Source: Comamonadaceae bacterium OS-4 | GTDB taxonomy: Bacteria; Pseudomonadota; Gammaproteobacteria; Burkholderiales; Burkholderiaceae_C | Reading direction: 5' to 3' | DNA length: 64,000 nt | Assembly: GCA_027924025.1 (NCBI GenBank) | Contig: AP026970.1 | Span: forward strand, 496,001-560,000 | Shown: positions 30,132 to 39,204 of the stretch, in pieces | Layout of the letters: every line of letters starts with the position of its first letter | How positions within the stretch are numbered: position 1 is the first letter of the stretch | Position numbers and translations under genes: made by a program | Notes under the pieces: model-generated | The model's database searches: none | What the model saw: only the letters and a program-made list of their open reading frames with translations | Told to the model about the DNA's origin: nothing

Positions 30132-31453
30132 GTGAGATACAAAGGTCGCCCGAACTGTGGCGCCAATTGAAGGCGACGGTAGATGTCCTCTTGCAGGTGT
30201 CCAACGGTCAATCGGGTAGCGCTGCCATGGATGCGGTGCCACCTCACTTGCGTGGAGCAGTTCAAGCACTGGCTTTTCATGCGTGGCGGAATCAGGGCAG
30301 GTCGACCGCGATACGGTCGCTCCTCGCCAAAAAGCCACCAGCTCCACACGCTGACGCATTGTTGTGCCTTGCTTTGGGCCTCCTCTCCAACGATGCAGAT
30401 GCCAGTTATGACGCATTCACCCTGGTGAACCAAGCGGTAGAGGCGGCCAAGCAATGCCCGCGTACCCGATCCCAGGCGAATTTCATCAACGCCTGCTTGC
30501 GGCGGTATTTGAGAGAGGCTCCCCAGCTCCTTGCAGAGGCAGATAGGCGCTTGGAGGCCCGGTGGAATCATCCGCTTTGGTGGATCAAAAAGGTACAGCA
30601 GGATCATCCTGGCCGGTGGGAAGCGGTGCTGGCGGCAGCAAATCGCCACCCGCCCATGACCCTGCGGGTGAACGTACGCAAGGTGACAAGCGCGCAATAC
30701 GCACTGTCACTGCAAACAGCCGGTATTGAGGTCCGCCAAGCCCATGGTTCATGCATCGAACTGGCCAAACCAGTCGCGGTAACGCAGCTCCCCGGATTTC
30801 AAGAAGGGTGGATTTCGGTGCAGGACGGTGCCGCCCAAGTCGCTGCGCCACTTTTGCTTGAGGCAGCTATCCCTCAAGACCGGCCTCGTATCCTCGACGC
30901 ATGTGCCGCGCCAGGCGGGAAAACTGCCCACCTCTTGGAGCTCGTCGAGGCGGATGTCCTTGCTTTGGAAATTGATGCAACCCGGGCGCAGCGTATCGAG
31001 CAAACCTTGACACGCCTGGGGCTGACGGCGACGGTGCTCTGCGCCGATGCCGCTGAGCAGTCCACATGGTGGGATGGCCGTCCTTTTGATTACATTTTGC
31101 TGGATGCCCCCTGTACCGCTTCTGGCATTGTTCGGCGGCACCCAGACATACGTTGGCTGCGCCGATCGACAGATGTGGCGCAGCTTGCCGCAGAGCAGCG
31201 GCGGATTCTCAAAGGACTATGGCCCTTGGTTAAGGAAGGGGGGCGCTTACTGTACTGCACCTGTTCCATTTTCAGGGCCGAAGGGGATGAGCAAGTCAAA
31301 GCGTTTCTAGATAACAACAAGGACGCGCTCCTTCTGCCGTCTCCTGGCCATTTAATTCCCGCTGCAATGCCCGCTTCATCGGTCATGGCCGACAATCAAA
31401 TCGGTGACCATGATGGCTTCTTTTATGCACTGTTCGAAAAGACGAGGGTTTGA
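30128..31453 (+). CDS. rsmB: 16S rRNA (cytosine-967-C5) methyltransferase
   Basis: The 441-residue protein joins an N-terminal NusB-like RNA-binding domain (~1-140) to a NOL1/NOP2/Sun SAM methyltransferase domain. Motif I is DACAAPGGKTAHLLELVE. The catalytic cysteines are in LLDAPCTASGIVRRHPDIRW and YCTCSIF. ATG 30128 overlaps the LemA-like stop (ATGA). The 3' end overlaps the DUF4390 gene by about 30 bp, so the whole block to ntrX is probably one transcript. Confidence 0.93.
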   Translation: MSEIQRSPELWRQLKATVDVLLQVSNGQSGSAAMDAVPPHLRGAVQALAFHAWRNQGRSTAIRSLLAKKPPAPHADALLCLALGLLSNDADASYDAFTLVNQAVEAAKQCPRTRSQANFINACLRRYLREAPQLLAEADRRLEARWNHPLWWIKKVQQDHPGRWEAVLAAANRHPPMTLRVNVRKVTSAQYALSLQTAGIEVRQAHGSCIELAKPVAVTQLPGFQEGWISVQDGAAQVAAPLLLEAAIPQDRPRILDACAAPGGKTAHLLELVEADVLALEIDATRAQRIEQTLTRLGLTATVLCADAAEQSTWWDGRPFDYILLDAPCTASGIVRRHPDIRWLRRSTDVAQLAAEQRRILKGLWPLVKEGGRLLYCTCSIFRAEGDEQVKAFLDNNKDALLLPSPGHLIPAAMPASSVMADNQIGDHDGFFYALFEKTRV

Positions 31454-32042
31454 AAAGCTCCTGCACAGACTGTGCGCGGTGCTGCTTGTCTCCGCGCTGT
31501 GGCCTTGCTTTGCACAAACGCAGGTTGAAGTCACCCAGTTCGAGGTGGAGCGCTATGCCGAAGAAGTCGTACTCAATGCGCAAGTGCAATTCGAGCTCTC
31601 GTCCTCAGTAGAGGATGCCCTGTTGCGGGGCATTCCGGTGTATTTTCGCGCGGAAGCCGAAGTGCTGCGAGAACGTTGGTACTGGTATGACAAGTCGCTC
31701 TCTGCAGTCTCCAGGCACTACAAGCTCGCTTATCAGCCTCTGACCAGGCGATGGCGGGTGAGCATCAGTGGCGGCCCCTCCAGCGCAGCCGGTCAGGGTT
31801 TGGCACTGAGTCAGTCCTATGACACCCTGGCTGCAGCGATGTCCTCCGTGAAAAAAATCAGCCGCTGGCGAGTAGCCGGGCCCGGTGAGTTAGAGCCGAC
31901 CGGGCGCTATCGCTTGGATTTTCGGTTTAACTTGGATGTAAGCCAATTGCCACGCCCCTTCCAGATCGGGCTATTGGGGCAAACTGACTGGGACGTCAAC
32001 ATCCTCCGCTCGCAGCCCTTGTTGCCGGAGCTCACCAAGTGA
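31425..32042 (+). CDS. DUF4390 secreted protein
   Basis: The ~205-residue product has a signal peptide (positively charged n-region, LCAVLLVSALWPCFAQ) and a mature domain with VYFRAEAEVLRERWYWYDKS, YKLAYQPLTRRWRVS and QTDWDVNILRSQPLLP. This matches the family found next to ntrY-like kinases in betaproteobacteria. Its role is unproven; the context suggests a periplasmic partner of the kinase. The start is uncertain: GTG 31404, ATG 31410, 31413 or 31425 are all in frame and inside rsmB, none with a good ribosome site. Confidence 0.75.
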   Translation: MHCSKRRGFEKLLHRLCAVLLVSALWPCFAQTQVEVTQFEVERYAEEVVLNAQVQFELSSSVEDALLRGIPVYFRAEAEVLRERWYWYDKSLSAVSRHYKLAYQPLTRRWRVSISGGPSSAAGQGLALSQSYDTLAAAMSSVKKISRWRVAGPGELEPTGRYRLDFRFNLDVSQLPRPFQIGLLGQTDWDVNILRSQPLLPELTK

Positions 32043-34330
32043 GTGTCATGCCCCGCGCTGAAAGGGCTGATCCGCACAAGGTTCAGCACACATCGCGCCC
32101 GATGCGCCGAGCGATTGCCATTGGCTCTACGGTCATGGTGCTGATTGGCCTCACTTTGCTGTACCTGCTGACGCAGGCCACCAACAATCGAGAACTCTAC
32201 GAAAGCAGCTACCAAACGCTTTTCATGGTGAACGTCGTGGTTGCGAGCCTTTTGGTGGGCGCCATTACCTGGGTGAGTTACCGGCTTATGACGCGACTTC
32301 GGCAGGGGCGATTCGGGAGCAAGCTCTTACTGAAATTGGCCACGATATTCGCTTTGGTAGGTGTCGCTCCGGGACTGCTGATTTATGTCGTCTCCTACCA
32401 GTTCGTATCGCGTTCCATCGAAACCTGGTTTGACGTCAAGGTCGAAGGTGCGCTGGAGGCGGGTTTGAATTTGGGGCGGGTCACGTTAGATACGCTCACC
32501 GTCGACCTTGCCGGCAAATCCAAAGCTGCGGCCGGTCTACTGGCTGAAAATCCTGAAAGTGCTTCTGGGTTGATTGCAGAGAAGTTACTGGACCAATTGG
32601 GTGCGACCGACATCACGATCTGGAGCGGTTCGGGCGCATTGATCGTGAGTACCGGTCAATCCAAGTTTCAACTGAGCCCGGATAAGCCAACCAACAGCCA
32701 GTTTCGAAGTGCCAGACAACAAAGATCATTGGCGTGGGTAGAAGGTTTGGATGACGTGGCGATGGATGGTTTGACGACCGCCCGGATAAAAGCATTGGTG
32801 CCCATATCCAACCCAAACCTCGGCTTGGCATCCGAGGCGCGCTACATGCTGGTCACAAAAGCACTACCCACAAGCCTCGTCAGCAATGCTTTGGCGGTTG
32901 ACCGTGCAAACCGTGAGTACCAAGAACGTGCCTTGGGCCGGGAAGGGTTGAAGCGCATGTACATCGGAACACTCACCTTGAGCTTGTTCTTGGCGGTATT
33001 CGCTGCAATTTTGCTGGCAGTGGTGCTGGGAAACCAGATCGCACGCCCCCTGTTGCTGTTGACAGAAGGCGTGAATCAGGTAGCCGCAGGCGACTTGACA
33101 CCCAAACTGGCATTGCAGGGGCGCGACGAGCTGGGAGGGCTCACGCGTGCGTTTGCGTCCATGACGCAGCAGCTCTCAGATGCGCGGCAGGCAGTCGAAG
33201 TCAGCATGTCGCAGGTGAATTCGGCCCGTGCTCATTTGCAAACGATCCTCGATAACCTCACGTCAGGCGTGATTGTGTTGGACCCTTCTGGTGCCATCGT
33301 GAGCTCCAACCCGGGAGCCTCGCGCATCTTGAAGAAAGACTTGGTGCACTTTGAAGGGCAGCGCCTGTCCGAAATTCAGGGTCTGGAGTTGTTCGGTGCT
33401 GGCGCAAAAAAGCAATTCGACATTTTGGTCGAGGGCAATCAAGACGAGGCGATCGACCACTGGCAGCAGCCATTCGAGTTGTCGGGTTCCGTGTCTAACG
33501 TCAACAGTCCCTTCGAAGGGCCTGTAACTTTGGTCGCGCGCGGGGCGGAGCTCCCTTCGCATCATCAGCTATTGGTGTTTGATGACATTACAGAGATCGT
33601 GTCAGCCCAACGCGCCCAAGCATGGGGCGAGGTGGCCCGCCGCTTGGCACATGAGATCAAAAACCCCTTGACGCCGATTCAACTCTCCGCCGAGCGTCTC
33701 GAAAAAAGACTGACCGGCAAACTGGAGGCGGTGGAACACGCCATCCTGATCAAATCCGTAAAGACCATCGTGGATCAGGTCGACTCGATGAAGCGCCTGG
33801 TGAACGAGTTTCGTGACTACGCCCGCTTACCCGCGGCTGAACTCAAGCCCTTGCTGCTCAACAGCCTCGTGAAAAACGTGCTCCACCTGTACGACTTGGA
33901 AAACACCAAAGTACCCGTGGTCCTGGAGTTGGACCCCGAGTGTCCTCCCGTGTTGGGCGACGCCGAACAGTTGCGGCAGGTGATTCATAACTTGCTGCAA
34001 AACGCCCAGGACGCATGCCTGTCCGCCACCACTCCGCATGACACCGTGCGCACCGTGACCATTCGCACCCAGTGGCAATCTGCCAACCGCAGGGTCCGGT
34101 TGTCTGTCCGCGACCAAGGCGACGGTTTCTCCGAGAATATTTTGAAGAGGGCGTTTGAGCCCTATGTCACCACCAAAACCCGGGGAACTGGCCTGGGACT
34201 TGCTGTGGTGAAGAAGATTTCTGACGAGCACGGCTCGCGGATTGACATAGGCAACATACAAAAAGACGGCGTCATCTTGGGTGCGCAAGTGTCGTTATCA
34301 TTGGCTATTGCACCCGACCTAGCGGCCTGA
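32039..34330 (+). CDS. NtrY-like membrane sensor histidine kinase
   Basis: The 763-residue kinase has three N-terminal membrane segments (about 26-46, 60-80 and 97-117), a long periplasmic sensor region, TM4 (~308-330), HAMP, PAS (~400-470), HisKA with the phospho-accepting His (~538) in RRLAHEIKNPLTPIQLSAER, and HATPase_c (SVRDQGDGFSENILKRAFEP, TRGTGLGLAVVKK). GTG 32039 overlaps the DUF4390 stop; ATG 32048 is an alternative. Its partner regulator follows after 37 bp. NtrY-type kinases act in nitrogen, redox or envelope control; the signal here is unknown. Confidence 0.9.
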   Translation: MSVMPRAERADPHKVQHTSRPMRRAIAIGSTVMVLIGLTLLYLLTQATNNRELYESSYQTLFMVNVVVASLLVGAITWVSYRLMTRLRQGRFGSKLLLKLATIFALVGVAPGLLIYVVSYQFVSRSIETWFDVKVEGALEAGLNLGRVTLDTLTVDLAGKSKAAAGLLAENPESASGLIAEKLLDQLGATDITIWSGSGALIVSTGQSKFQLSPDKPTNSQFRSARQQRSLAWVEGLDDVAMDGLTTARIKALVPISNPNLGLASEARYMLVTKALPTSLVSNALAVDRANREYQERALGREGLKRMYIGTLTLSLFLAVFAAILLAVVLGNQIARPLLLLTEGVNQVAAGDLTPKLALQGRDELGGLTRAFASMTQQLSDARQAVEVSMSQVNSARAHLQTILDNLTSGVIVLDPSGAIVSSNPGASRILKKDLVHFEGQRLSEIQGLELFGAGAKKQFDILVEGNQDEAIDHWQQPFELSGSVSNVNSPFEGPVTLVARGAELPSHHQLLVFDDITEIVSAQRAQAWGEVARRLAHEIKNPLTPIQLSAERLEKRLTGKLEAVEHAILIKSVKTIVDQVDSMKRLVNEFRDYARLPAAELKPLLLNSLVKNVLHLYDLENTKVPVVLELDPECPPVLGDAEQLRQVIHNLLQNAQDACLSATTPHDTVRTVTIRTQWQSANRRVRLSVRDQGDGFSENILKRAFEPYVTTKTRGTGLGLAVVKKISDEHGSRIDIGNIQKDGVILGAQVSLSLAIAPDLAA

Positions 34331-34367
34331 ACGCTAAACGGGTTTCACAAGGGACAGCGCAAGCAAT

Positions 34368-35039
34368 ATGGCGAATATTTTGGTGGTGGATGACGAGCAC
34401 GGCATCCGTGAGCTTCTTTCCGAAATCCTGAATGATGAAGGACATACGGTAGAGCTCGCCGAAAACGCAGCGCAAGCCCGCGCAGCGCGCCTGCGGGAGC
34501 GCCCGGACCTTGTCTTGCTGGACATCTGGATGCCGGACACCGACGGTGTCACCCTGCTGAAGGAGTGGGCGTCTACCGGTGCCCTCACCATGCCGGTGAT
34601 CATGATGAGTGGGCACGCGACCATCGACACTGCGGTTGAGGCCACCAAAATCGGCGCACTCGCGTTCCTCGAGAAGCCCGTCACACTTCAAAAGCTTTTG
34701 AAAGCGGTCGAGCAAGGGCTCACGCGCGGTGCGGTGCGCAAAGCGGCTCCATCACCTGTCGAATACAGCGCATTGCCAGAGCCCATGGCGGTTGACACCC
34801 TATCGGTGGTGAGCCTCGTTGAAACAGGTCCACAAGCGCATCAAGACTTCGAATTGGACAAGCCCTTGCGGGAAGCCCGCGACGAGTTTGAAAAGGCCTA
34901 CTTTGAATACCATTTACTCAAAGAAAATGGCTCCATGACGCGGGTTGCCGAGAGGACCGGGCTGGAAAGAACCCACCTTTACCGCAAGTTGAAACAACTT
35001 GGCGTTGATCTTTCTCGCGGCAAACGAAATAACGTCTAA
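34368..35039 (+). CDS. Short NtrX-like response regulator (receiver + Fis-type HTH, no AAA+ domain)
   Basis: The 223-residue protein has a receiver domain (1-120; phospho-acceptor Asp52 in LLDIWMPDTDG, Lys in AFLEKP), a ~45-residue linker and a Fis-type DNA-binding domain (~165-215: SMTRVAERTGLERTHLYRKL). The sigma54-interacting AAA+ ATPase domain that full-length NtrX carries is absent, with no GAFTGA motif. It should therefore act as an ordinary activator or repressor, not a sigma54 enhancer-binding protein. It is paired with the upstream kinase. Confidence 0.88.
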   Translation: MANILVVDDEHGIRELLSEILNDEGHTVELAENAAQARAARLRERPDLVLLDIWMPDTDGVTLLKEWASTGALTMPVIMMSGHATIDTAVEATKIGALAFLEKPVTLQKLLKAVEQGLTRGAVRKAAPSPVEYSALPEPMAVDTLSVVSLVETGPQAHQDFELDKPLREARDEFEKAYFEYHLLKENGSMTRVAERTGLERTHLYRKLKQLGVDLSRGKRNNV

Positions 35040-35064
35040 ATTTAATGCTAGAATTCAAGGCTTA

Positions 35065-35140
35065 GGCCCGGTAGCTCAGTCGGTAGAGCAGAGGATTGAA
35101 AATCCTTGTGTCGGTGGTTCGATTCCGCCCCAGGCCACCA
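35065..35140 (+). tRNA. tRNA-Phe (GAA) with a C-A mismatch in the acceptor stem
   Basis: A 76-nt tRNA with anticodon GAA at 35098-35100, D-arm GCTC/GAGC, T-arm GGTGG/CCGCC and encoded CCA. The acceptor strands are GGCCCGG and CCAGGCC, so the fifth pair is C35069-A35132 rather than C-G. The anticodon stem also has one G-T wobble. All other pairs are canonical. Confidence 0.95.
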
Positions 35141-35145
35141 GATAT

Positions 35146-35180
35146 AAAGCGGCATTTCTTTTAAAGAGATGCCGCTTTTT
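35146..35180 (+). terminator. Rho-independent terminator of tRNA-Phe
   Basis: AAAGCGGCAT / ATGCCGCTTT (35146-35155 with 35169-35178) is a perfect 10-bp stem running into five T, six bases after the tRNA. It may also end the ntrY-like operon. Confidence 0.9.
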
Positions 35181-35364
35181 CTTTGTCGGTACTTGTTACT
35201 TCTCTGGATTTGCCACTAGTCCCTATGGGCACTTGTCTTGAGGCAACGAAGGGTTTAACCTTTAGATGCCGTGTGAGTGGGTTCCAGCGCGCGGCGGGAG
35301 TGGGGGAGCGAAACAGGCAATAAGCCGCGCTTCACAGCAATAAAAAAACAATCTGGGGTATCAC

Positions 35365-35943
35365 ATGTTCAGCAAAATTTTCGGCAAAAGTGCGTCCGGA
35401 GGGGCCCAGCGATCTGAGGCCCAAGACTCCAGGGGGCTCGAAGTAGTTGAGGATGATCCTGAAACTTCCTGGAGTTTGTGGGACAACGCCTTGGCTGCGC
35501 AGGATTCCCAACACAGCATGCTGGATGCTGCGGGCCATACCCGTCCGAACGGTAATGTGGCGCAACACCGCATGCCCGGGCTCTATCCGGCTCATCGTGC
35601 TTTGGATTTTGATGATGCCCCCACCCGCCCGATGGGGCTGGACGAAAAAGAGCCCGAAGTGCTGGCTGCAGAGGCCCTGGAGCGGGTTGAACTGCACCAC
35701 CACCGGATCGCCCAAACGATCCGTACGCTGTGGGGCTACAAAGAGTGCAGTGCTTACATCAACCAACTGATCATGAGTGGTGGTGATGGCATGGGGAATG
35801 CCCGCATTGGATTCAAGCCGGAGGCGGTCGAGGCCATGTTGCAGCTGACGGAATTGCACGACCTGCTCTTCGGCCCCTCCGAGCCCGCCGCTGACTCCGG
35901 GTTTGCACCGTCGGTGCATTCCAATCTGGGCGGGCTGCGCTGA
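35365..35943 (+). CDS. Hypothetical soluble protein
   Basis: The 192-residue product starts MFSKIFGKSASGG and is not recognised. The first ~90 residues look low-complexity and acidic or disordered. Residues ~100-170 (LERVELHHHRIAQTIRTLWG, ECSAYINQLIMSGGDG, IGFKPEAVEAMLQLTELHD) look like a small helical domain. No signal peptide, membrane span or metal motif is visible. Codon use is normal for the region. It has its own gap upstream (185 bp after the tRNA-Phe terminator) and converges with pldA. Confidence 0.75.
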   Translation: MFSKIFGKSASGGAQRSEAQDSRGLEVVEDDPETSWSLWDNALAAQDSQHSMLDAAGHTRPNGNVAQHRMPGLYPAHRALDFDDAPTRPMGLDEKEPEVLAAEALERVELHHHRIAQTIRTLWGYKECSAYINQLIMSGGDGMGNARIGFKPEAVEAMLQLTELHDLLFGPSEPAADSGFAPSVHSNLGGLR

Positions 35944-35949
35944 AAACCC

Positions 35950-36969
35950 TTACCAATCCAGCAGGGTCAGCCCCAGGCTCAGTACGGTACGCTGGCGGTT
36001 GTAGTCCATCAACGAATCTCCGTAGCCGGTAAACAGCTCGGTGTGCAGGCGAAGACTGCTTCGGTTGGCGTTCTCAGTTGCGCTCCCGATTTTTTTGAAC
36101 CAGGCAAAACGCAAAGATCCGCTATCGCTGGATTGCAGGGAATGGCGAACGGTCAGCGCCAAAGAGTTGTGCGGGTCCACATTCCAAACGGCAGAGACTT
36201 CCGCGCGCCCAACGCGGTCCACGATATCGGGGTTGTCATCGCTGGCACTATCCTCCGGAATCCGCTGCCATAGCGCGCCGGTGATCGAGATCTGATTTCC
36301 GAACTCCAGGCCCGCCCGCCCGATGATCCGGTTCCAGCTCCGCGAAAGGGGCAAGCTCTGGCCATTGCTCTGGTGGTTCACGCCGATACCGCCGTAGCGC
36401 AAGCGCCAGCCGGAGGGCAGGGCGCTTGCGATCGGGAAAATGTAGATCAACTCGGGCTCATGGTCTGTCGCGCGGAAAGGGCGCGACAAATCCGCATTGA
36501 AAAGCTGCCAATACGACTGCTGGCTGTACGCAAACCACAAGGAATCCAAGCGGTTGGGGTCGCCGCCCGTCAGCAGGCCCTGCGCCACTTTGGTCCGCAC
36601 GGAGAGGTTGATGCGGGTTTCGGTCTTGGTGTAAGCCTGAAAGGCACCTGTGTGTCCGCTCGCCGGCGAGCTGGGTGCCGTATTGACGCTATCGGAGCCG
36701 ATGACCGCAAGACTTACTGGCCGGTACCCTCTCAAGCCGAAGGTGCCGCAGTCGCTGGCAGGCTCCAGCTCCCAGAAGCGCGATAGCGGCGTTGCAGCGG
36801 GGTTTTTGCAGCTCACCACCTCGATCGGCACCGGGGTTTCGACGGGCGCTACAGACTCCACCAGCACAGCGCCGGCCGTGGCCGGTTCAGGTTTTTTTTG
36901 CGCTTGGCTAGCTGCTGAGAAAGCAGAGAGTACGACCAGACAAACAGCGAAGCGCTTACGATTTTTCAT
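35950..36969 (-). CDS. pldA: Outer-membrane phospholipase A (OMPLA)
   Basis: This 339-residue precursor has a signal peptide (KRFAVCLVVLSAFSAASQAQ), a ~90-residue N-terminal extension rich in Pro/Ala/Val, and a 12-strand beta-barrel domain. The catalytic His-Ser pair and Asn are in GVNHQSNGQSLPLSRSWNRI. It ends on an aromatic residue (LTLLDW), the usual barrel signature. It hydrolyses phospholipids in the outer leaflet after membrane stress. The ATG overlaps the stop of the upstream helicase gene. Confidence 0.92.
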   Translation of the reverse strand: MKNRKRFAVCLVVLSAFSAASQAQKKPEPATAGAVLVESVAPVETPVPIEVVSCKNPAATPLSRFWELEPASDCGTFGLRGYRPVSLAVIGSDSVNTAPSSPASGHTGAFQAYTKTETRINLSVRTKVAQGLLTGGDPNRLDSLWFAYSQQSYWQLFNADLSRPFRATDHEPELIYIFPIASALPSGWRLRYGGIGVNHQSNGQSLPLSRSWNRIIGRAGLEFGNQISITGALWQRIPEDSASDDNPDIVDRVGRAEVSAVWNVDPHNSLALTVRHSLQSSDSGSLRFAWFKKIGSATENANRSSLRLHTELFTGYGDSLMDYNRQRTVLSLGLTLLDW

Positions 36970-39107
36970 GGTTTTTCGGCCGCACTGGCGGCTGTAGCAA
37001 GGGCTTTGGCGGCGAACTCGGCGCGCAGGGCGCGCAGTTTTTCGCGCGGGTCTTCTTTCGCGGTCGCGGAGTCCAGCGCCATCTCGGCAATAAACCGGCT
37101 GGGCAGTGCGGCGACCATCTCACGGCCTTTTTTGCGGCGGCGAGTCCAGCTCACTGCCAAACTGCGCTGCGCGCGGGTAATGCCCACGTACATCAAGCGG
37201 CGCTCTTCCTGCAGACGGGCCGCAATATCTTCATTGGCAGACTCATGGTCCAGGCTAGAGCCCCCCAAGGTGTCTGCGCCGTCCCCCAGCTTGAAGGGCA
37301 ACATGCCCTCGGTCACACCAACCAGCATCACATGCGGCCACTCCAGGCCCTTGGATGCGTGCAGCGTGGAGAGTGTCACCACGTTCTGGTCTTTTTCGCG
37401 CTCGCTGATGGTCGAGAGCAGGGCGATGGTCTGCGAGACTTCGAGCAGATTTTTGATTTCCCGCGTGTTGGTCACGCCGGCCGCATCGTCAATCTGACCG
37501 CCGCAGCGCTGAGCCATCCATTCGCAAAATTCGATCACGTTGCTCCACTTGGCAGACGCGGCGCCCTCACTGTCCTCCCCGTCGTAGAGGTGCTTTTCGT
37601 ACCCGATTTCTTTGAGCCAATCCATGATGAACGCCAGCGCCGCCTCGGCGCCTTCGGTGTGGCGTGCGCGGTATTCAAGGTCGTTGATATACCGGCCAAA
37701 CTCATGCAGGCTGCCCAGTGCCTTGGCGCTCAGCACACTGGCGAGTGACGACGAAAACAGCGACTCAAACAGACTCAGCTTGTACTGGGTGGCAAACACC
37801 CCCAGAGTGCCCAAAGTGGTGTGGCCAATGCCGCGCTTGGGCGTAGTGACTGCCCGCAAAAACGCGGGGTCATCGTCGTTATTGCTCCATAGGCGGAACC
37901 AGGCGCACAGGTCGCGGATTTCCGCACGGTCAAAAAAACTTTGTCCGCCCGACACTTTGTAAGGGATGCCTGCCTTGCGCATCGCCTTCTCAAATGGCTT
38001 GGCCTGGTGGTTGGCCCGGTACAGCACCGCAAAGTCTCGGAATTCTTTGTACTGCTTGCCCTGGGCGTCCGGTACGCCCCCACCAATCCCGTTCGCTCGC
38101 AGGCTCTGTATCCGGGCAACGGCACGTTCGGCCTCGTGCTCTTCGTTATCAGCGTCCACGACCCGCACCGGTTCGCCCTCGCCGAGTTCACTGAACAGGG
38201 TTTTTGGAAACAGCTTGGGGTTCGGGCCGATCACATTGTTGGCGGCCCGCAGGATAGCGCTGGTGGAGCGGTAGTTCTGCTCCAGCTTGATGACTTTGAG
38301 CGTGGGAAAGTCCACCGGCAGCTTCTTGAGGTTGTCCAGCGTGGCACCCCGCCAGCCGTAGATGGACTGGTCGTCATCCCCCACCGCGGTGAAGCGCGCT
38401 TTCTCCCCGACCAGGTACTTCAGCACCTCATATTGGGTGGCGTTGGTGTCCTGGTATTCATCCACCAGCACATGGCCCAACAGGTTTTGCCAGCGGGCAC
38501 GTACTTCAGGAAAATCCCGCAGCAGCTTGAGCGGCAGACTGATCAAGTCGTCAAAGTCCACACTCTGGTAGGCCACCAAGCGTTCTTCATAGCGCGCCAT
38601 GGCGGTGGCGATGATGCGTTCGTTGTCGTCCTCGGCGGCGGCAAGCGCCTGCTCGCTGTTCAGGCCTGCGCCTTTCCAGGCGCTGATGGTCCACTGCCAT
38701 TGGCGGGCGGTAGCGGTGTCGATCGTGCCGCCCGCATCTTTGATGATGCTGGTCACATCGTCACTGTCCAGAATACTGAACTGGGGTTTCAGGCCCAGCA
38801 CCGAGCCGTCTTCCCGCAGCATGCGCACGCCCAGCGCGTGGAAGGTGCACACCACCACATCCTTGGCCGCCTTGCCGATCAGGTGCTTGGCGCGCTCCCG
38901 CATTTCGGCCGCGGCCTTGTTGGTAAAGGTGATCGCTGCAATCCGGTTGGCGGGCATGCCCATTTGGATCAGACGGGCGATTTTGTGGGTGATCACCCGC
39001 GTTTTGCCCGAGCCCGCACCGGCCAGCACCAGGCAGGGCCCGTGGAGGTAGTTCACCGCCTCTTGCTGGGCGGGATTCATGCCGTGGTTGGCGGAAGGGG
39101 AGGACAT
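36966..39107 (-). CDS. UvrD/Rep-family DNA helicase
   Basis: The 713-residue superfamily-1A helicase unwinds DNA 3' to 5' in repair or replication restart. It has the Q-motif MNPAQQEAVNYLHGPCLVLA, Walker A GAGSGKT, motif II VDEYQDTNATQYEVL, motif III GDDDQSIYGWRGA, motif IV LEQNYRST and motif V/VI LSTLHASKGLEWPHV, MYVGITRAQRSLAVSWTRRR. ATG 39107 (MSSPSANHG) was chosen; ATG 39143 and 39215 give longer versions without good ribosome sites. It may be named uvrD or rep; the motifs alone do not decide. Confidence 0.93.
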   Translation of the reverse strand: MSSPSANHGMNPAQQEAVNYLHGPCLVLAGAGSGKTRVITHKIARLIQMGMPANRIAAITFTNKAAAEMRERAKHLIGKAAKDVVVCTFHALGVRMLREDGSVLGLKPQFSILDSDDVTSIIKDAGGTIDTATARQWQWTISAWKGAGLNSEQALAAAEDDNERIIATAMARYEERLVAYQSVDFDDLISLPLKLLRDFPEVRARWQNLLGHVLVDEYQDTNATQYEVLKYLVGEKARFTAVGDDDQSIYGWRGATLDNLKKLPVDFPTLKVIKLEQNYRSTSAILRAANNVIGPNPKLFPKTLFSELGEGEPVRVVDADNEEHEAERAVARIQSLRANGIGGGVPDAQGKQYKEFRDFAVLYRANHQAKPFEKAMRKAGIPYKVSGGQSFFDRAEIRDLCAWFRLWSNNDDDPAFLRAVTTPKRGIGHTTLGTLGVFATQYKLSLFESLFSSSLASVLSAKALGSLHEFGRYINDLEYRARHTEGAEAALAFIMDWLKEIGYEKHLYDGEDSEGAASAKWSNVIEFCEWMAQRCGGQIDDAAGVTNTREIKNLLEVSQTIALLSTISEREKDQNVVTLSTLHASKGLEWPHVMLVGVTEGMLPFKLGDGADTLGGSSLDHESANEDIAARLQEERRLMYVGITRAQRSLAVSWTRRRKKGREMVAALPSRFIAEMALDSATAKEDPREKLRALRAEFAAKALATAASAAEKP

Positions 39108-39204
39108 GGAGCGGGCAGGTGTAGCGTGCAGAGAGCGGGCCATCTTAACGGCTCGCCGCGACTCGCCCGCTCGGTGACTGGGGTGCACCTGCATTTCCCC
39201 GACA

